Position numbers and translations under genes: made by a program
The notes under the pieces: model-generated
What the model saw: the letters and a program-made list of their open reading frames with translations, nothing else
The model's database searches: none
What the model was told of the DNA's origin: nothing
Shown here: positions 1 through 12,200 of the stretch, piece by piece
How positions within the stretch are numbered: position 1 is the first letter of the stretch
Layout of the letters: every line of letters begins with the position of its first letter
NCBI GenBank assembly: GCA_036435485.1
Contig: CM071598.1
Coordinates: forward strand, 226,936,648-227,000,647
Source: Saposhnikovia divaricata
Taxonomy: Eukaryota > Streptophyta > Magnoliopsida > Apiales > Apiaceae
Length of the DNA: 64,000 nucleotides
Reading direction: 5' to 3'

Positions 1-25
1 TTGAATTCCAATAACCCATAGGAAC

Positions 26-50
26 AAAATATGTAAAAATATCCACAAAA
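26..50. other. Phased A-tracts (exemplar)
   Basis: A-runs at 26-29, 35-39 and 47-50 have centres about 9.5 and 11.5 bp apart, close to one helical turn. The aaaatttt run at 161-168 lies about three turns before the first tract of the next monomer. Such phasing is expected to bend DNA. Confidence 0.6.
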
Positions 51-136
51 TGGTTCGACCCAATTTTTAACAATATCCCGTGTACTAACACCTTTGAGAA
101 TTCTCCGAAAACCGAGTTTCGATCATATCAGCTCCG

Positions 137-150
137 ATTCAGGTCTGAAT
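137..150. other. Short dyad ATTCAG-GT-CTGAAT (exemplar)
   Basis: A perfect 6-bp inverted repeat with a 2-bp centre, present in most monomers that end in caggtctgaat. Classes ending in tccggtccgaac, tccagtccgagc or caggttcgaaca break it. Confidence 0.7.
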
Positions 151-169
151 TGCGTCAAATAAAATTTTG

Positions 170-338
170 TTGAATTTTATTAACCCATAGGAACAAAATA
201 TGTAAAAATATCCACAAAATGGTCCGACTCGATTTTTAACAATATCCCGTGTACTAACCCCTTTGAGGAATATCCAAAAACCCAGTTTTGACTATATCAG
301 CTCCGATTCAGGTCTGAATTGTGTCAAATAAAATTTCG
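170..338. repeat. Class B monomer (exemplar)
   Basis: Marked by ttgaatttta or ttgaattttatt at the start, gaggaatatccaaaaaccc, cagttttgactatatc, and gaattgtg instead of gaattgcg near the end. It follows class A in nearly all HORs of the first 25 kb. Confidence 0.9.
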
Positions 339-350
339 TTGAATTCCAAT
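334..350 (+). other. CENP-B-box-like half site (exemplar)
   Basis: tttcgttgaattccaat matches the first 8 positions of the mammalian CENP-B box (YTTCGTTG) but lacks the CGGG of the second half. It occurs at monomer junctions of the ttcgttg type and is altered to tttgttg or ttcattg in other classes. Functional binding is not supported by this match alone. Confidence 0.3.
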
Positions 351-508
351 AACCCATAGGAAAAAAATATTTAAAAATATCCTAAAAATGGTCGGACTCA
401 ATTTTTAACAATATCCCGTGTACAAAACCACTTTAAGGATTATCCGAAAACTGAGTTTCGATAATATCAGCTCCGATTCAGGTCTGAATTGCGTCAAATA
501 AAATTTTG
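339..508. repeat. Class C monomer (exemplar, 170 bp)
   Basis: Marked by atatttaaaaatatcc in place of atatgtaaaaatatcc, ggtcggactc, and gtacaaac in place of gtactaac. This copy has one extra A (gtacaaaacc), giving 170 bp. It follows B in the first 22 kb. Later variants change cctaaaaatgg to ccttaaaatgg. Confidence 0.9.
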
Positions 509-676
509 TTGAATTTCAATAACCCATAGGAACAAAATATGTAAAAATATCCACAAAATGGTCCAACTCGATTTTTAACAATATCCCGTGTACTAACCAC
601 TTGAGAATTTTCCGAAAACCAAGTTTCGATCATATCAGCTCCGATTCAGGTCTGAATTGCGTCAAATAAAATTTTG
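509..676. repeat. Class D monomer (exemplar, 168 bp)
   Basis: Marked by ggtccaactcg, ccacttgag (1 bp shorter than the family) and gaaaaccaagtttcg. It recurs in the 1860, 4564 and 5915 HORs. A related D' form (aatgttccgactcg, aacagtatcc) occurs at about 8.8, 9.8 and 11.7 kb. Confidence 0.85.
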
Positions 677-845
677 TTGAATTTCAATAACCCATAGGAA
701 CAAAATATGTAAAAATATCCACAAAATGGTCCGACTCAATTTTTAACAATATCCCGTGTACTAACCCCTTTGAGAAATTTCCGAAAACCGAGTTTCGATC
801 ATATCAGCTCCGATTCAGGTCTGAATTGCGTCAAATAAAATTTCA
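677..845. repeat. Class E monomer (exemplar)
   Basis: Marked by gactcaattttt and gagaaatttccgaaaacc. It normally sits at the end of an HOR, directly before class A, so the E-A junction is the usual HOR boundary in the first 13 kb. Confidence 0.85.
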
Positions 846-1352
846 TTGAATTCCAATAACCCATAGGAACAAAATATGTAAAAATATCCACAAAATGGTT
901 CGACCCGATTTTTAACAATATCCCGTGTACTAACACCTTTGAGAATTTTCCGAAAACCGAGTTTCGATCATATCAGCTCCGATTCAGGTTTGAATTGCGT
1001 CAAATAAAATTTTGTTGAATTTTAATAACCCATAGGAACAAAATATGTAAAAATATCCACAAAATGGTCCGACTCGATTTTTAACAATATCCCGTGTACT
1101 AACCCCTTTGAGGAATATCCAAAAACCCAGTTTTGACTATATCAGCTCCGATTCAGGTCTGAATTGTGTCAAATAAAATTTTGTTGAATTCCAATAACCC
1201 ATAGGAACAAAATATTTAAAAATATCCTAAAAATGGTCGGACTCGATTTTTAACAATATCCCGTGCACAAACCACTTTGAGGATTATCCGAAAACTGAGT
1301 TTCGATCATATCAGCTCCGATTCTGGTCTGAATTGCGTCAAATAAAATTTTG

Positions 1353-1521
1353 TTGAATTTCAATAACCCATAAGAACAAAATATGTAAAAATATCCACAA
1401 AATGGTCCGACTCGATTTTTAACAATATCCCGTGTACTAACCCCTTTGAGGATTATCCAAAAACCCAGTTTTGACTATATCAGCTCCGATTCAGGTCTGA
1501 ATTGTGTCAAATAAAATTTCG
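1353..1521. repeat. Class F monomer (exemplar)
   Basis: Marked by ataagaac or ataggaac, ggtccgactcg, gaggattatccaaaaaccc and gaattgtg. It follows class C in the C-F-G tails. Confidence 0.85.
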
Positions 1522-1690
1522 TTGAATTCCAATAACCCATAAGAACAAAATATGTAAAAATATCCTTAAAATGGTCCGATTTGACTTTTAACAATATCCC
1601 GTGTACTAACCACTTTGAGGATTATCCGAAATCCGAGTTTCGATCATATCAGCTCCGATTCAGGTCTGAATTGCGTCAAATAAAATTTTG
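1522..1690. repeat. Class G monomer (exemplar)
   Basis: Marked by ataagaac, ccttaaaatggtccgatt and ccactttgaggattatccg. In this copy the centre reads gatttgacttttaac. Forms after 13 kb often end in caggttcgaacagcg. Confidence 0.85.
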
Positions 1691-3662
1691 TTGAATTTCA
1701 ATAACCCATAGGAACAAAATATGTAAAAATATCCATAAAATGGTCCGACTCAATTTTTAACAATATCCCGTGTACTAACCCCTTTGAGAAATTTCCGAAA
1801 ACCGAGTTTCGATCATATCAGCTCCGATTCAGGTCTGAATTGCGTCAAATAAAATTTCATTGAATTCCAATAACCCATAGGAACAAAATATGTAAAAATA
1901 TCCACAAAATGGTTCGACCCAATTTTTAACAATATCCCGTGTACTAACACCTTTGAGAATTCTCCGAAAACCGAGTTTCGATCATATCAGCTCCGATTCA
2001 GGTCTGAATTGCGTCAAATAAAATTTTGTTGAATTTTATTAACCCATAGGAACAAAATATGTAAAAATATCCACAAAATGGTCCGACTCGATTTTTAACA
2101 ATATCCCGTGTACTAACCCCTTTGAGGAATATCCAAAAACCCAGTTTTGACTATATCAGCTCCGATTCAGGTCTGAATTGTGTCAAATAAAATTTCGTTG
2201 AATTCCAATAACCCATAGGAAAAAAATATTTAAAAATATCCTAAAAATGGTCGGACTCAATTTTTAACAATATCCCGTGTACAAAACCACTTTAAGGATT
2301 ATCCGAAAACTGAGTTTCGATAATATCAGCTCCGATTCAGGTCTGAATTGCGTCAAATAAAATTTTGTTGAATTTCAATAACCCATAGGAACAAAATATG
2401 TAAAAATATCCACAAAATGGTCCAACTCGATTTTTAACAATATCCCGTGTACTAACCACTTGAGAATTTTCCGAAAACCAAGTTTCGATCATATCAGCTC
2501 CGATTCAGGTCTGAATTGCGTCAAATAAAATTTTGTTGAATTTCAATAACCATAGGAACAAAATATGTAAAAATATCCACAAAATGGTTCGACCCGATTT
2601 TTAACAATATCCCGTGTACTAACACCTTTGAGAATTTTCCGAAAACCGAGTTTCGATCATATCAGCTCCGATTCCGGTCCGAACTGCGTCAAATAAAATT
2701 TCGTTGAATTCCAATCACCCATAGGAACAAAATATGTAAAAATATCCACAAAATGGTCAGACTCGATTTTTAACAATATCCCGTGTACTAACCCCTTTGA
2801 GGATTATCCAAAAATCGAGTTTTGACTATATCAGCTCCGATTCAGGTCTGAATTGTGTCAAATAAAATTTCGTTGAATTCAAATAACCCATAAGAACGAA
2901 ATATGTAAAAATATCCTTAAAATGGTCCGATTCGATTTTTAACAATATCCTGTGTACTAACCACTTTGAGGATTATCCGAAATCCGAGTTTCGATCATAT
3001 CAGCTCCGATTCAGGTCTGAATTGCGTCAAATAAAATTTTGTTGAATTTCAATAACCCATAGGAACAAAATATGTAAAAATATCCACAAAATGGTCCGAC
3101 TCAATTTTTAACAATATCCCGTGTACTAACCCCTTTGAGAAATTTCCGAAAACCGAGTTTCGATCATATCAGCTCCGATTCAGGTCTGAATTGCGTCAAA
3201 TAAAATTTCATTGAATTCCAATAACCCATAGGAACAAAATATGTAAAAATATCCACAAAATGGTTCGACCCGATTTTTAACAATATCCCGTGTACTAACA
3301 CCTTTGAGAATTCTCCGAAAACCGAGTTTCGATCATATCAGCTCCGATTCAGGTCTGAATTGCGTCAAATAAAATTTTGTTGAATTTTATTAACCCATAG
3401 GAACAAAATATGTAAAAATATCCACAAAATGGTCCGACTCGATTTTTAACAATATCCCGTGTACTAACCCCTTTGAGGAATATCCAAAAACCCAGTTTTG
3501 ACTATATCAGCTCCGATTCAGGTCTGAATTGTGTCAAATAAAATTTCGTTGAATTCCAATAACCCATAGGAAAAAAATATTTAAAAATATCCTAAAAATG
3601 GTCGGACTCAATTTTTAACAATATCCCGTGTACAAAACCACTTTAAGGATTATCCGAAAACT

Positions 3663-6366
3663 GAGTTTCGATCATATCAGCTCCGATTCAGGTTTGAATT
3701 GCGTCAAATAAAATTTTGTTGAATTTTAATAACCCATAGGAACAAAATATGTAAAAATATCCACAAAATGGTCCGACTCAATTTTTAACAATATCCCGTG
3801 TACTAACCCCTTTGAGGAATATCCAAAAACCCAGTTTTGACTATATCAGCTCCGATTCAGGTCTGAATTGTGTCAAATAAAATTTTGTTGAATTCCAATA
3901 ACCCATAGGAACAAAATATTTAAAAATATCCTAAAAATGGTCGGACTCGATTTTTAACAATATCCCGTGCACAAACCACTTTGAGGATTATCCGAAAACT
4001 GAGTTTCGATCATATCAGCTCCGATTCTGGTCTGAATTGCGTCAAATAAAATTTTGTTGAATTTCAATAACCCATAAGAACAAAATATGTAAAAATATCC
4101 ACAAAATGGTCCGACTCGATTTTTAACAATATCCCGTGTACTAACCCCTTTGAGGATTATCCAAAAACCCAGTTTTGACTATATCAGCTCCGATTCAGGT
4201 CTGAATTGTGTCAAATAAAATTTCGTTGAATTCCAATAACCCATAAGAACAAAATATGTAAAAATATCCTTAAAATGGTCCGATTTGACTTTTAACAATA
4301 TCCCGTGTACTAACCACTTTGAGGATTATCCGAAATCCGAGTTTCGATCATATCAGCTCCGATTCAGGTCTGAATTGCGTCAAATAAAATTTTGTTGAAT
4401 TTCAATAACCCATAGGAACAAAATATGTAAAAATATCCATAAAATGGTCCGACTCAATTTTTAACAATATCCCGTGTACTAACCCCTTTGAGAAATTTCC
4501 GAAAACCGAGTTTCGATCATATCAGCTCCGATTCAGGTCTGAATTGCGTCAAATAAAATTTCATTGAATTCCAATAACCCATAGGAACAAAATATGTAAA
4601 AATATCCACAAAATGGTTCGACCCAATTTTTAACAATATCCCGTGTACTAACACCTTTGAGAATTCTCCGAAAACCGAGTTTCGATCATATCAGCTCCGA
4701 TTCAGGTCTGAATTGCGTCAAATAAAATTTTGTTGAATTTTATTAACCCATAGGAACAAAATATGTAAAAATATCCACAAAATGGTCCGACTCGATTTTT
4801 AACAATATCCCGTGTACTAACCCCTTTGAGGAATATCCAAAAACCCAGTTTTGACTATATCAGCTCCGATTCAGGTCTGAATTGTGTCAAATAAAATTTC
4901 GTTGAATTCCAATAACCCATAGGAAAAAAATATTTAAAAATATCCTAAAAATGGTCGGACTCAATTTTTAACAATATCCCGTGTACAAAACCACTTTAAG
5001 GATTATCCGAAAACTGAGTTTCGATAATATCAGCTCCGATTCAGGTCTGAATTGCGTCAAATAAAATTTTGTTGAATTTCAATAACCCATAGGAACAAAA
5101 TATGTAAAAATATCCACAAAATGGTCCAACTCGATTTTTAACAATATCCCGTGTACTAACCACTTGAGAATTTTCCGAAAACCAAGTTTCGATCATATCA
5201 GCTCCGATTCAGGTCTGAATTGCGTCAAATAAAATTTTGTTGAATTTCAATAACCATAGGAACAAAATATGTAAAAATATCCACAAAATGGTTCGACCCG
5301 ATTTTTAACAATATCCCGTGTACTAACACCTTTGAGAATTTTCCGAAAACCGAGTTTCGATCATATCAGCTCCGATTCCGGTCCGAACTGCGTCAAATAA
5401 AATTTCGTTGAATTCCAATCACCCATAGGAACAAAATATGTAAAAATATCCACAAAATGGTCAGACTCGATTTTTAACAATATCCCGTGTACTAACCCCT
5501 TTGAGGATTATCCAAAAATCGAGTTTTGACTATATCAGCTCCGATTCAGGTCTGAATTGTGTCAAATAAAATTTCGTTGAATTCCAATAACCCATAAGAA
5601 CGAAATATGTAAAAATATCCTTAAAATGGTCCGATTCGATTTTTAACAATATCCTGTGTACTAACCACTTTGAGGATTATCCGAAATCCGAGTTTCGATC
5701 ATATCAGCTCCGATTCAGGTCTGAATTGCGTCAAATAAAATTTTGTTGAATTTCAATAACCCATAGGAACAAAATATGTAAAAATATCCACAAAATGGTC
5801 CGACTCAATTTTTAACAATATCCCGTGTACTAACCCCTTTGAGAAATTTCCGAAAACCGAGTTTCGATCATATCAGCTCCGATTCAGGTCTGAATTGCGT
5901 CAAATAAAATTTCATTGAATTCCAATAACCCATAGGAACAAAATATGTAAAAATATCCACAAAATGGTTCGACCCGATTTTTAACAATATCCCGTGTACT
6001 AACACCTTTGAGAATTCTCCGAAAACCGAGTTTCGATCATATCAGCTCCGATTCAGGTCTGAATTGCGTCAAATAAAATTTTGTTGAATTTTATTAACCC
6101 ATAGGAACAAAATATGTAAAAATATCCACAAAATGGTCCGACTCGATTTTTAACAATATCCCGTGTACTAACCCCTTTGAGGAATATCCAAAAACCCAGT
6201 TTTGACTATATCAGCTCCGATTCAGGTCTGAATTGTGTCAAATAAAATTTCGTTGAATTCCAATAACCCATAGGAAAAAAATATTTAAAAATATCCTAAA
6301 AATGGTCGGACTCAATTTTTAACAATATCCCGTGTACAAAACCACTTTAAGGATTATCCGAAAACT
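3663..6366. repeat. 2704-bp tandem duplication, copy 2
   Basis: Repeats 959-3662. At its left edge the monomer starting near 3550 begins as class C (gtacaaaacc, ccgaaaactgag) and finishes with the caggtttgaattg ending seen in the class A monomer at 846. This places a recombination junction near 3663. The out-of-order C-to-B step at 3719 is the visible scar. Confidence 0.8.
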
Positions 6367-7265
6367 GAGTTTCGATCATATCAGCTCCGATTCAGGTCTG
6401 AATTGCGTCAAATAAAATTTTGTTGAATTTCAATAACCCATAGGAACAAAATATGTAAAAATATCCACAAAATGGTCCAACTCGATTTTTAACAATATCC
6501 CGTGTACTAACCACTTGAGAATTTTCCGAAAACCAAGTTTCGATCATATCAGCTCCGATTCAGGTCTGAATTGCGTCAAATAAAATTTTGTTGAATTTCA
6601 ATAACCATAGGAACAAAATATGTAAAAATATCCACAAAATGGTTCGACCCGATTTTTAACAATATCCCGTGTACTAACACCTTTGAGAATTTTCCGAAAA
6701 CCGAGTTTCGATCATATCAGCTCCGATTCCGGTCCGAACTGCGTCAAATAAAATTTCGTTGAATTCCAATCACCCATAGGAACAAAATATGTAAAAATAT
6801 CCACAAAATGGTCAGACTCGATTTTTAACAATATCCCGTGTACTAACCCCTTTGAGGATTATCCAAAAATCGAGTTTTGACTATATCAGCTCCGATTCAG
6901 GTCTGAATTGTGTCAAATAAAATTTCGTTGAATTCCAATAACCCATAAGAACGAAATATGTAAAAATATCCTTAAAATGGTCCGATTCGATTTTTAACAA
7001 TATCCTGTGTACTAACCACTTTGAGGATTATCCGAAATCCGAGTTTCGATCATATCAGCTCCGATTCAGGTCTGAATTGCGTCAAATAAAATTTTGTTGA
7101 ATTTCAATAACCCATAGGAACAAAATATGTAAAAATATCCACAAAATGGTCCGACTCAATTTTTAACAATATCCCGTGTACTAACCCCTTTGAGAAATTT
7201 CCGAAAACCGAGTTTCGATCATATCAGCTCCGATTCAGGTCTGAATTGCGTCAAATAAAATTTCA
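4564..7265. repeat. Two tandem 1351-bp 8-mer HORs (ABCDA'HG'E x2)
   Basis: Copies run 4564-5914 and 5915-7265; a third relative lies at 1860-3210. The period is 8 x 169 minus 1: class D lacks one base, A' lacks one base and C has one extra. H is marked by aatcacccatagg and ggtcagactcg. G' is marked by aagaacgaaat and atcctgtgtac. Confidence 0.85.
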
Positions 7266-9294
7266 TTGAATTCCAATAACCCATAGGAACAAAATATGTA
7301 AAAATATCCACAAAATGGTTCGACCCGATTTTTAACAATATCCCGTGTACTAACACCTTTGAGAATTTTCCGAAAACCGAGTTTCGATCATATCAGCTCC
7401 GATTCAGGTTTGAATTGCGTCAAATAAAATTTTGTTGAATTTTAATAACCCATAGGAACAAAATATGTAAAAATATCCACAAAATGGTCCGACTCGATTT
7501 TTAACAATATCCCGTGTACTAACCCCTTTGAGGAATATCCAAAAACCCAGTTTTGACTATATCAGCTCCGATTCAGGTCTGAATTGTGTCAAATAAAATT
7601 TTGTTGAATTCCAATAACCCATAGGAACAAAATATTTAAAAATATCCTCAAAATGGTCGGACTCGATTTTTAACAATATCCCGTGTACAAACCACTTTGA
7701 GGATTATCCGAAAACTGAGTTTCGATCATATCAGCTCCGATTCTGGTCTGAATTGCGTCAAATAAAATTTTGTTGAATTTCAATAACCCATAAGAACAAA
7801 ATATGTAAAAATATCCACAAAATGGTCCGACTCGATTTTTAACAATATCCCGTGTACTAACCTCTTTGAGGATTATCCAAAAACCCAGTTTTGACTATAT
7901 CAGCTCCGACTCAGGTCTGAATTGTGTCAAATAAAATTTCGTTGAATTCCAATAACCCATAAGAACAAAATATGTAAAAATATCCTTAAAATGGTCCGAT
8001 TTGACTTTTAACAATATCCCGTGTACTAACCACTTTGAGGATTATCCGAAATCCGAGTTTCGATCATTTCAGCTCCGATTCAGGTCTGAATTGCGTCAAA
8101 TAAAATTTTGTTGAATTTCAAAAACCCATAGGAACAAAATATGTAAAAATATCCACAAAATGGTCCGACTCAATTTTTAACAATATCCCGTGTACTAACC
8201 CCTTTGAGAAATTTCCGAAAACCGAGTTTCGATCATATCAGCTCCGATTCAGGTCTGAATTGCGTCAAATAAAATTTCATTGAATTCCAATAACCCATAG
8301 GAACAAAATATGTAAAAATATCCACAAAATGGTTCGACCCGATTTTTAACAATATCCCGTGTACTAACACCTTTGAGAATTTTCCGAAAACCGAGTTTCG
8401 ATCATATCAGCTCCGATTCAGGTCTGAATTGCGTCAAATAAAATTTTGTTGAATTTTATTAACCCATAGGAACAAAATATGTAAAAATATCCACAAAATG
8501 GTCCGACTCGATTTTTAACAATATCCCGTGTACTAACCCCTTTGAGGAATATCCAAAAACCCAGTTTTGACTATATCAGCTCCGATTCAGGTCTGAATTG
8601 TGTCAAATAAAATTTCGTTGAATTCCAATAACCCATAGGAAAAAAATATTTAAAAATATCCTAAAAATGGTCGGACTCAATTTTTAACAATATCCCGTGT
8701 ACAAAACCACTTTGAGGATTATCCGAAAACTGAGTTTCGATCATATCAGCTCCGATTCAGGTCTGAATTGCGTCAAATAAAATTTTGTTGAATTTCAATA
8801 ACCCATAGGAACAAAATATGTAAAAATATCCACAAAATGTTCCGACTCGATTTTTAACAGTATCCCGTGTACTAACCACTTTGAGAATTTTCCGAAAACC
8901 GAGTTTCGATCATATCAGCTCCGATTCAGGTCTGAGTTGTGTCAAATAAAATTTCGTTGATTTCAAATAACCCATAGGAACAAAATATTTAAAAATATCC
9001 TTAAAATGGTCGGACTCGATTTTTAACAATATCCCGTGTACAAACCACTTTGAGGATTATCCAAAAACCGAGTTTCGATCATATCAGCTCCGATTCAGGT
9101 TCGAACAGCGTCAAATAAAATTTTATTGAATTTCAATAACCCATAGGAACAAAATATGTAAAAATATCCACAAAATGGTCCGACTCAATTTTTAACAATA
9201 TCCCGTGTACTAACCCCTTTGAGAAATTTCCGAAAACCGAGTTTCGATCATATCAGCTCCGATTCAGGTCTGAATTGCGTCAAATAAAATTTCA
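7266..9294. repeat. Two 6-mer HORs (ABCFGE then ABCD'XE)
   Basis: The 7266-8279 unit matches the ABCFGE unit at 846-1859, including the caggtttgaattg ending of its A monomer. The 8280-9294 unit introduces D' and X; X carries gttgatttcaaataac, ccttaaaatggtcgg and caggttcgaacagcg. It repeats at 9295. Confidence 0.8.
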
Positions 9295-12200
9295 TTGAAT
9301 TCCAATAACCCATAGGAACAAAATATGTAAAAATATCCACAAAATGGTTCGACCCGATTTTTAACAATATCCCGTGTACTAACACCTTTGAGAATTTTCC
9401 GAAAACCGAGTTTCGATCATATCAGCTCCGATTCAGGTCTGAATTGCGTCAAATAAAATTTTGTTGAATTTTATTAACCCATAGGAACAAAATATGTAAA
9501 AATATCCACAAAATGGTCCGACTCGATTTTTAACAATATCCCGTGTACTAACCCCTTTGAGGAATATCCAAAAACCCAGTTTTGACTATATCAGCTCCGA
9601 TTCAGGTCTGAATTGTGTCAAATAAAATTTCGTTGAATTCCAATAACCCATAGGAAAAAAATATTTAAAAATATCCTAAAAATGGTCGGACTCAATTTTT
9701 AACAATATCCCGTGTACAAAACCACTTTGAGGATTATCCGAAAACTGAGTTTCGATCATATCAGCTCCGATTCAGGTCTGAATTGCGTCAAATAAAATTT
9801 TGTTGAATTTCAATAACCCATAGGAACAAAATATGTAAAAATATCCACAAAATGTTCCGACTCGATTTTTAACAGTATCCCGTGTACTAACCACTTTGAG
9901 AATTTTCCGAAAACCGAGTTTCGATCATATCAGCTCCGATTCAGGTCTGAGTTGTGTCAAATAAAATTTCGTTGATTTCAAATAACCCATAGGAACAAAA
10001 TATTTAAAAATATCCTTAAAATGGTCGGACTCGATTTTTAACAATATCCCGTGTACAAACCACTTTGAGGATTATCCGAAAACCGAGTTTCGATCATATC
10101 AGCTCCGATTCAGGTTCGAACAGCGTCAAATAAAATTTTATTGAATTTCAATAACCCATAGGAACAAAATATGTAAAAATATCCACAAAATGGTCCGACT
10201 CAATTTTTAACAATATCCCGTGTACTAACCCCTTTGAGAATTTTCCGAAAACCGAGTTTCGATCATATCAGCTCCGATTCAGGTCTGAATTGCGTCAAAT
10301 AAAATTTTGTTGAATTTCAATAACCATAGGAACAAAATATGTAAAAATATCCACAAAATGGTTCGACCCGATTTTTTAACAATATCCCGTGTACTAACAC
10401 CTTTGAGAATTTTCCGAAAACCGAGTTTCGATCATATCAGCTCCGATTCCGGTCCGAACTGCGTCAAATTAAATTTCGTTGAATTCCAATCACCCATAGG
10501 AACAAAATATGTAAAAATATCCACAAAATGGTCAGACTCGATTTTTAACAATATCCCGTGTACTAACACCTTTGAGGATTATCCAAAAACCGAGTTTTGA
10601 CTATATCAGCTCCGATTCAGGTCTGAATTGTGTCAAATAAAATTTCGTTGAATTCCAATAACCCATAGAAACAAAATATGTAAAAATATCCACAAAATGG
10701 TCCGACTCGATTTTTAACAATATCCCGTGTACTAACCCCTTTGAGGATTATCCAAAAACCGAGTTTTGACTATATCAGCTCCGATTCAGGTCTGAATTGT
10801 GTCAAATAAAATTTCGTTGAATTCCAATAACCCATAAGAACAAAATATGTAAAAATATCCTTAAAATGGTCCGATTCGATTTTTAACAATATCCTGTGTA
10901 CTAACCACTTTGAGGATTATCCGAAATCCGAGTTTCGATCATATCAGCTCCGATTCAGGTCTGAATTGCGTCAAATAAAATTTTGTTGAATTTCAATAAC
11001 CCATAGGAACAAAATATGTAAAAATATCCACAAAATGGTCCGACTCAATTTTTAACAATATCCCGTGTACTAAACCCTTTGAGAAATTTCCGAAAACCGA
11101 GTTTCGATCATATCAGCTCCGATTCAGGTCTGAATTGCATCAAATAAAATTTCATTGAATTCCAATAACCCATAGGAACAAAATATGTAAAAATATCCAC
11201 AAAATGGTTCGACCCGATTTTTAACAATATCCCGTGTACTAACACCTTTGAGAATTTTCCGAAAACCGAGTTTCGATCATATCAGCTCCGATTCAGGTCT
11301 GAATTGCGTCAAATAAAATTTTGTTGAATTTTAATAACCCATAGGAACAAAATATGTAAAAATATCCACAAAATGGTCCGACTCGATTTTTAACAATATC
11401 CCGTGTACTAACCCCTTTGAGGAATATCCAAAAACCCAGTTTTGACTATATCAGCTCCGATTCAGGTCTGAATTGTGTCAAATAAAATTTCGTTGAATTC
11501 CAATAACCCATAGGAAAAAAATATTTAAAAATATCCTAAAAATGGTCGGACTCAATTTTTAACAATATCCCGTGTACAAAACCACTTTGAGGATTATCCG
11601 AAAACTGAGTTTCGATCATATCAGCTCCGATTCAGGTCTGAATTGCGTCAAATAAAATTTTGTTGAATTTCAATAACCCATAGGAACAAAATATGTAAAA
11701 ATATCCACAAAATGTTCCGACTCGATTTTTAACAGTATCCCGTGTACTAACCACTTTGAGAATTTTCCGAAAACCGAGTTTCGATCATATCAGCTCCGAT
11801 TCAGGTCTGAGTTGTGTCAAATAAAATTTCGTTGATTTCAAATAACCCATAGGAACAAAATATTTAAAAATATCCTTAAAATGGTCGGACTCGATTTTTA
11901 ACAATATCCCGTGTACAAACCACTTTGAGGATTATCCGAAAACCGAGTTTCGATCATATCAGCTCCGATTCAGGTTCGAACAGCGTCAAATAAAATTTTA
12001 TTGAATTTCAATAACCCATAGGAACAAAATATGTAAAAATATCCACAAAATGGTCCGACTCAATTTTTAACAATATCCCGTGTACTAACCCCTTTGAGAA
12101 TTTTCCGAAAACCGAGTTTCGATCATATCAGCTCCGATTCAGGTCTGAATTGCGTCAAATAAAATTTTGTTGAATTTCAATAACCATAGGAACAAAATAT

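Larger units (their letters stand above)
1..169. repeat. Class A monomer (exemplar)
   Basis: Marked by ggttcgaccc in the middle, ctaacacctttgagaatt, and usually a preceding ttca at the junction. It opens nearly every HOR in the first 22 kb (starts 1, 846, 1860, 3211, 4564, 5915, 7266, 8280, 9295, 11155, 13015, 14368, 16565, 17581, 18933, 20285). A sub-form (A') has a 1-bp deletion (ataaccatagg) and tccggtccgaactg near its end, for example at 10310. Confidence 0.9.
1..1859. repeat. HOR block ABCDE + ABCFGE (11 monomers)
   Basis: Monomers start at 1, 170, 339, 509, 677, 846, 1015, 1184, 1353, 1522 and 1691. The next class A starts at 1860, exactly 11 x 169 bp on. The block is best read as a 5-mer and a 6-mer that share the opening A-B-C. 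Confidence 0.85.
959..3662. repeat. 2704-bp tandem duplication, copy 1 (16 monomers)
   Basis: The order BCFGE-ABCDA'HG'E-ABC runs from 1015 to about 3662 and repeats 2704 bp (16 x 169) downstream. The copy begins inside a class A monomer at the gagtttcg string at 959. Single-base differences are present, for example gactcg here against gactca in copy 2 in the first B monomer. Confidence 0.8.

Noticed and set aside
334..350. Complete CENP-B box
   Set aside because: Only the first half matches; the required CGGG in the second half reads ccaa.
10307..10600. 97-codon + strand ORF, repeated at 12167-12460
   Set aside because: It is satellite monomer sequence read through two adjacent units. The second copy is 1860 bp away because the whole HOR is duplicated. 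No domain, signal peptide or coding bias is seen.
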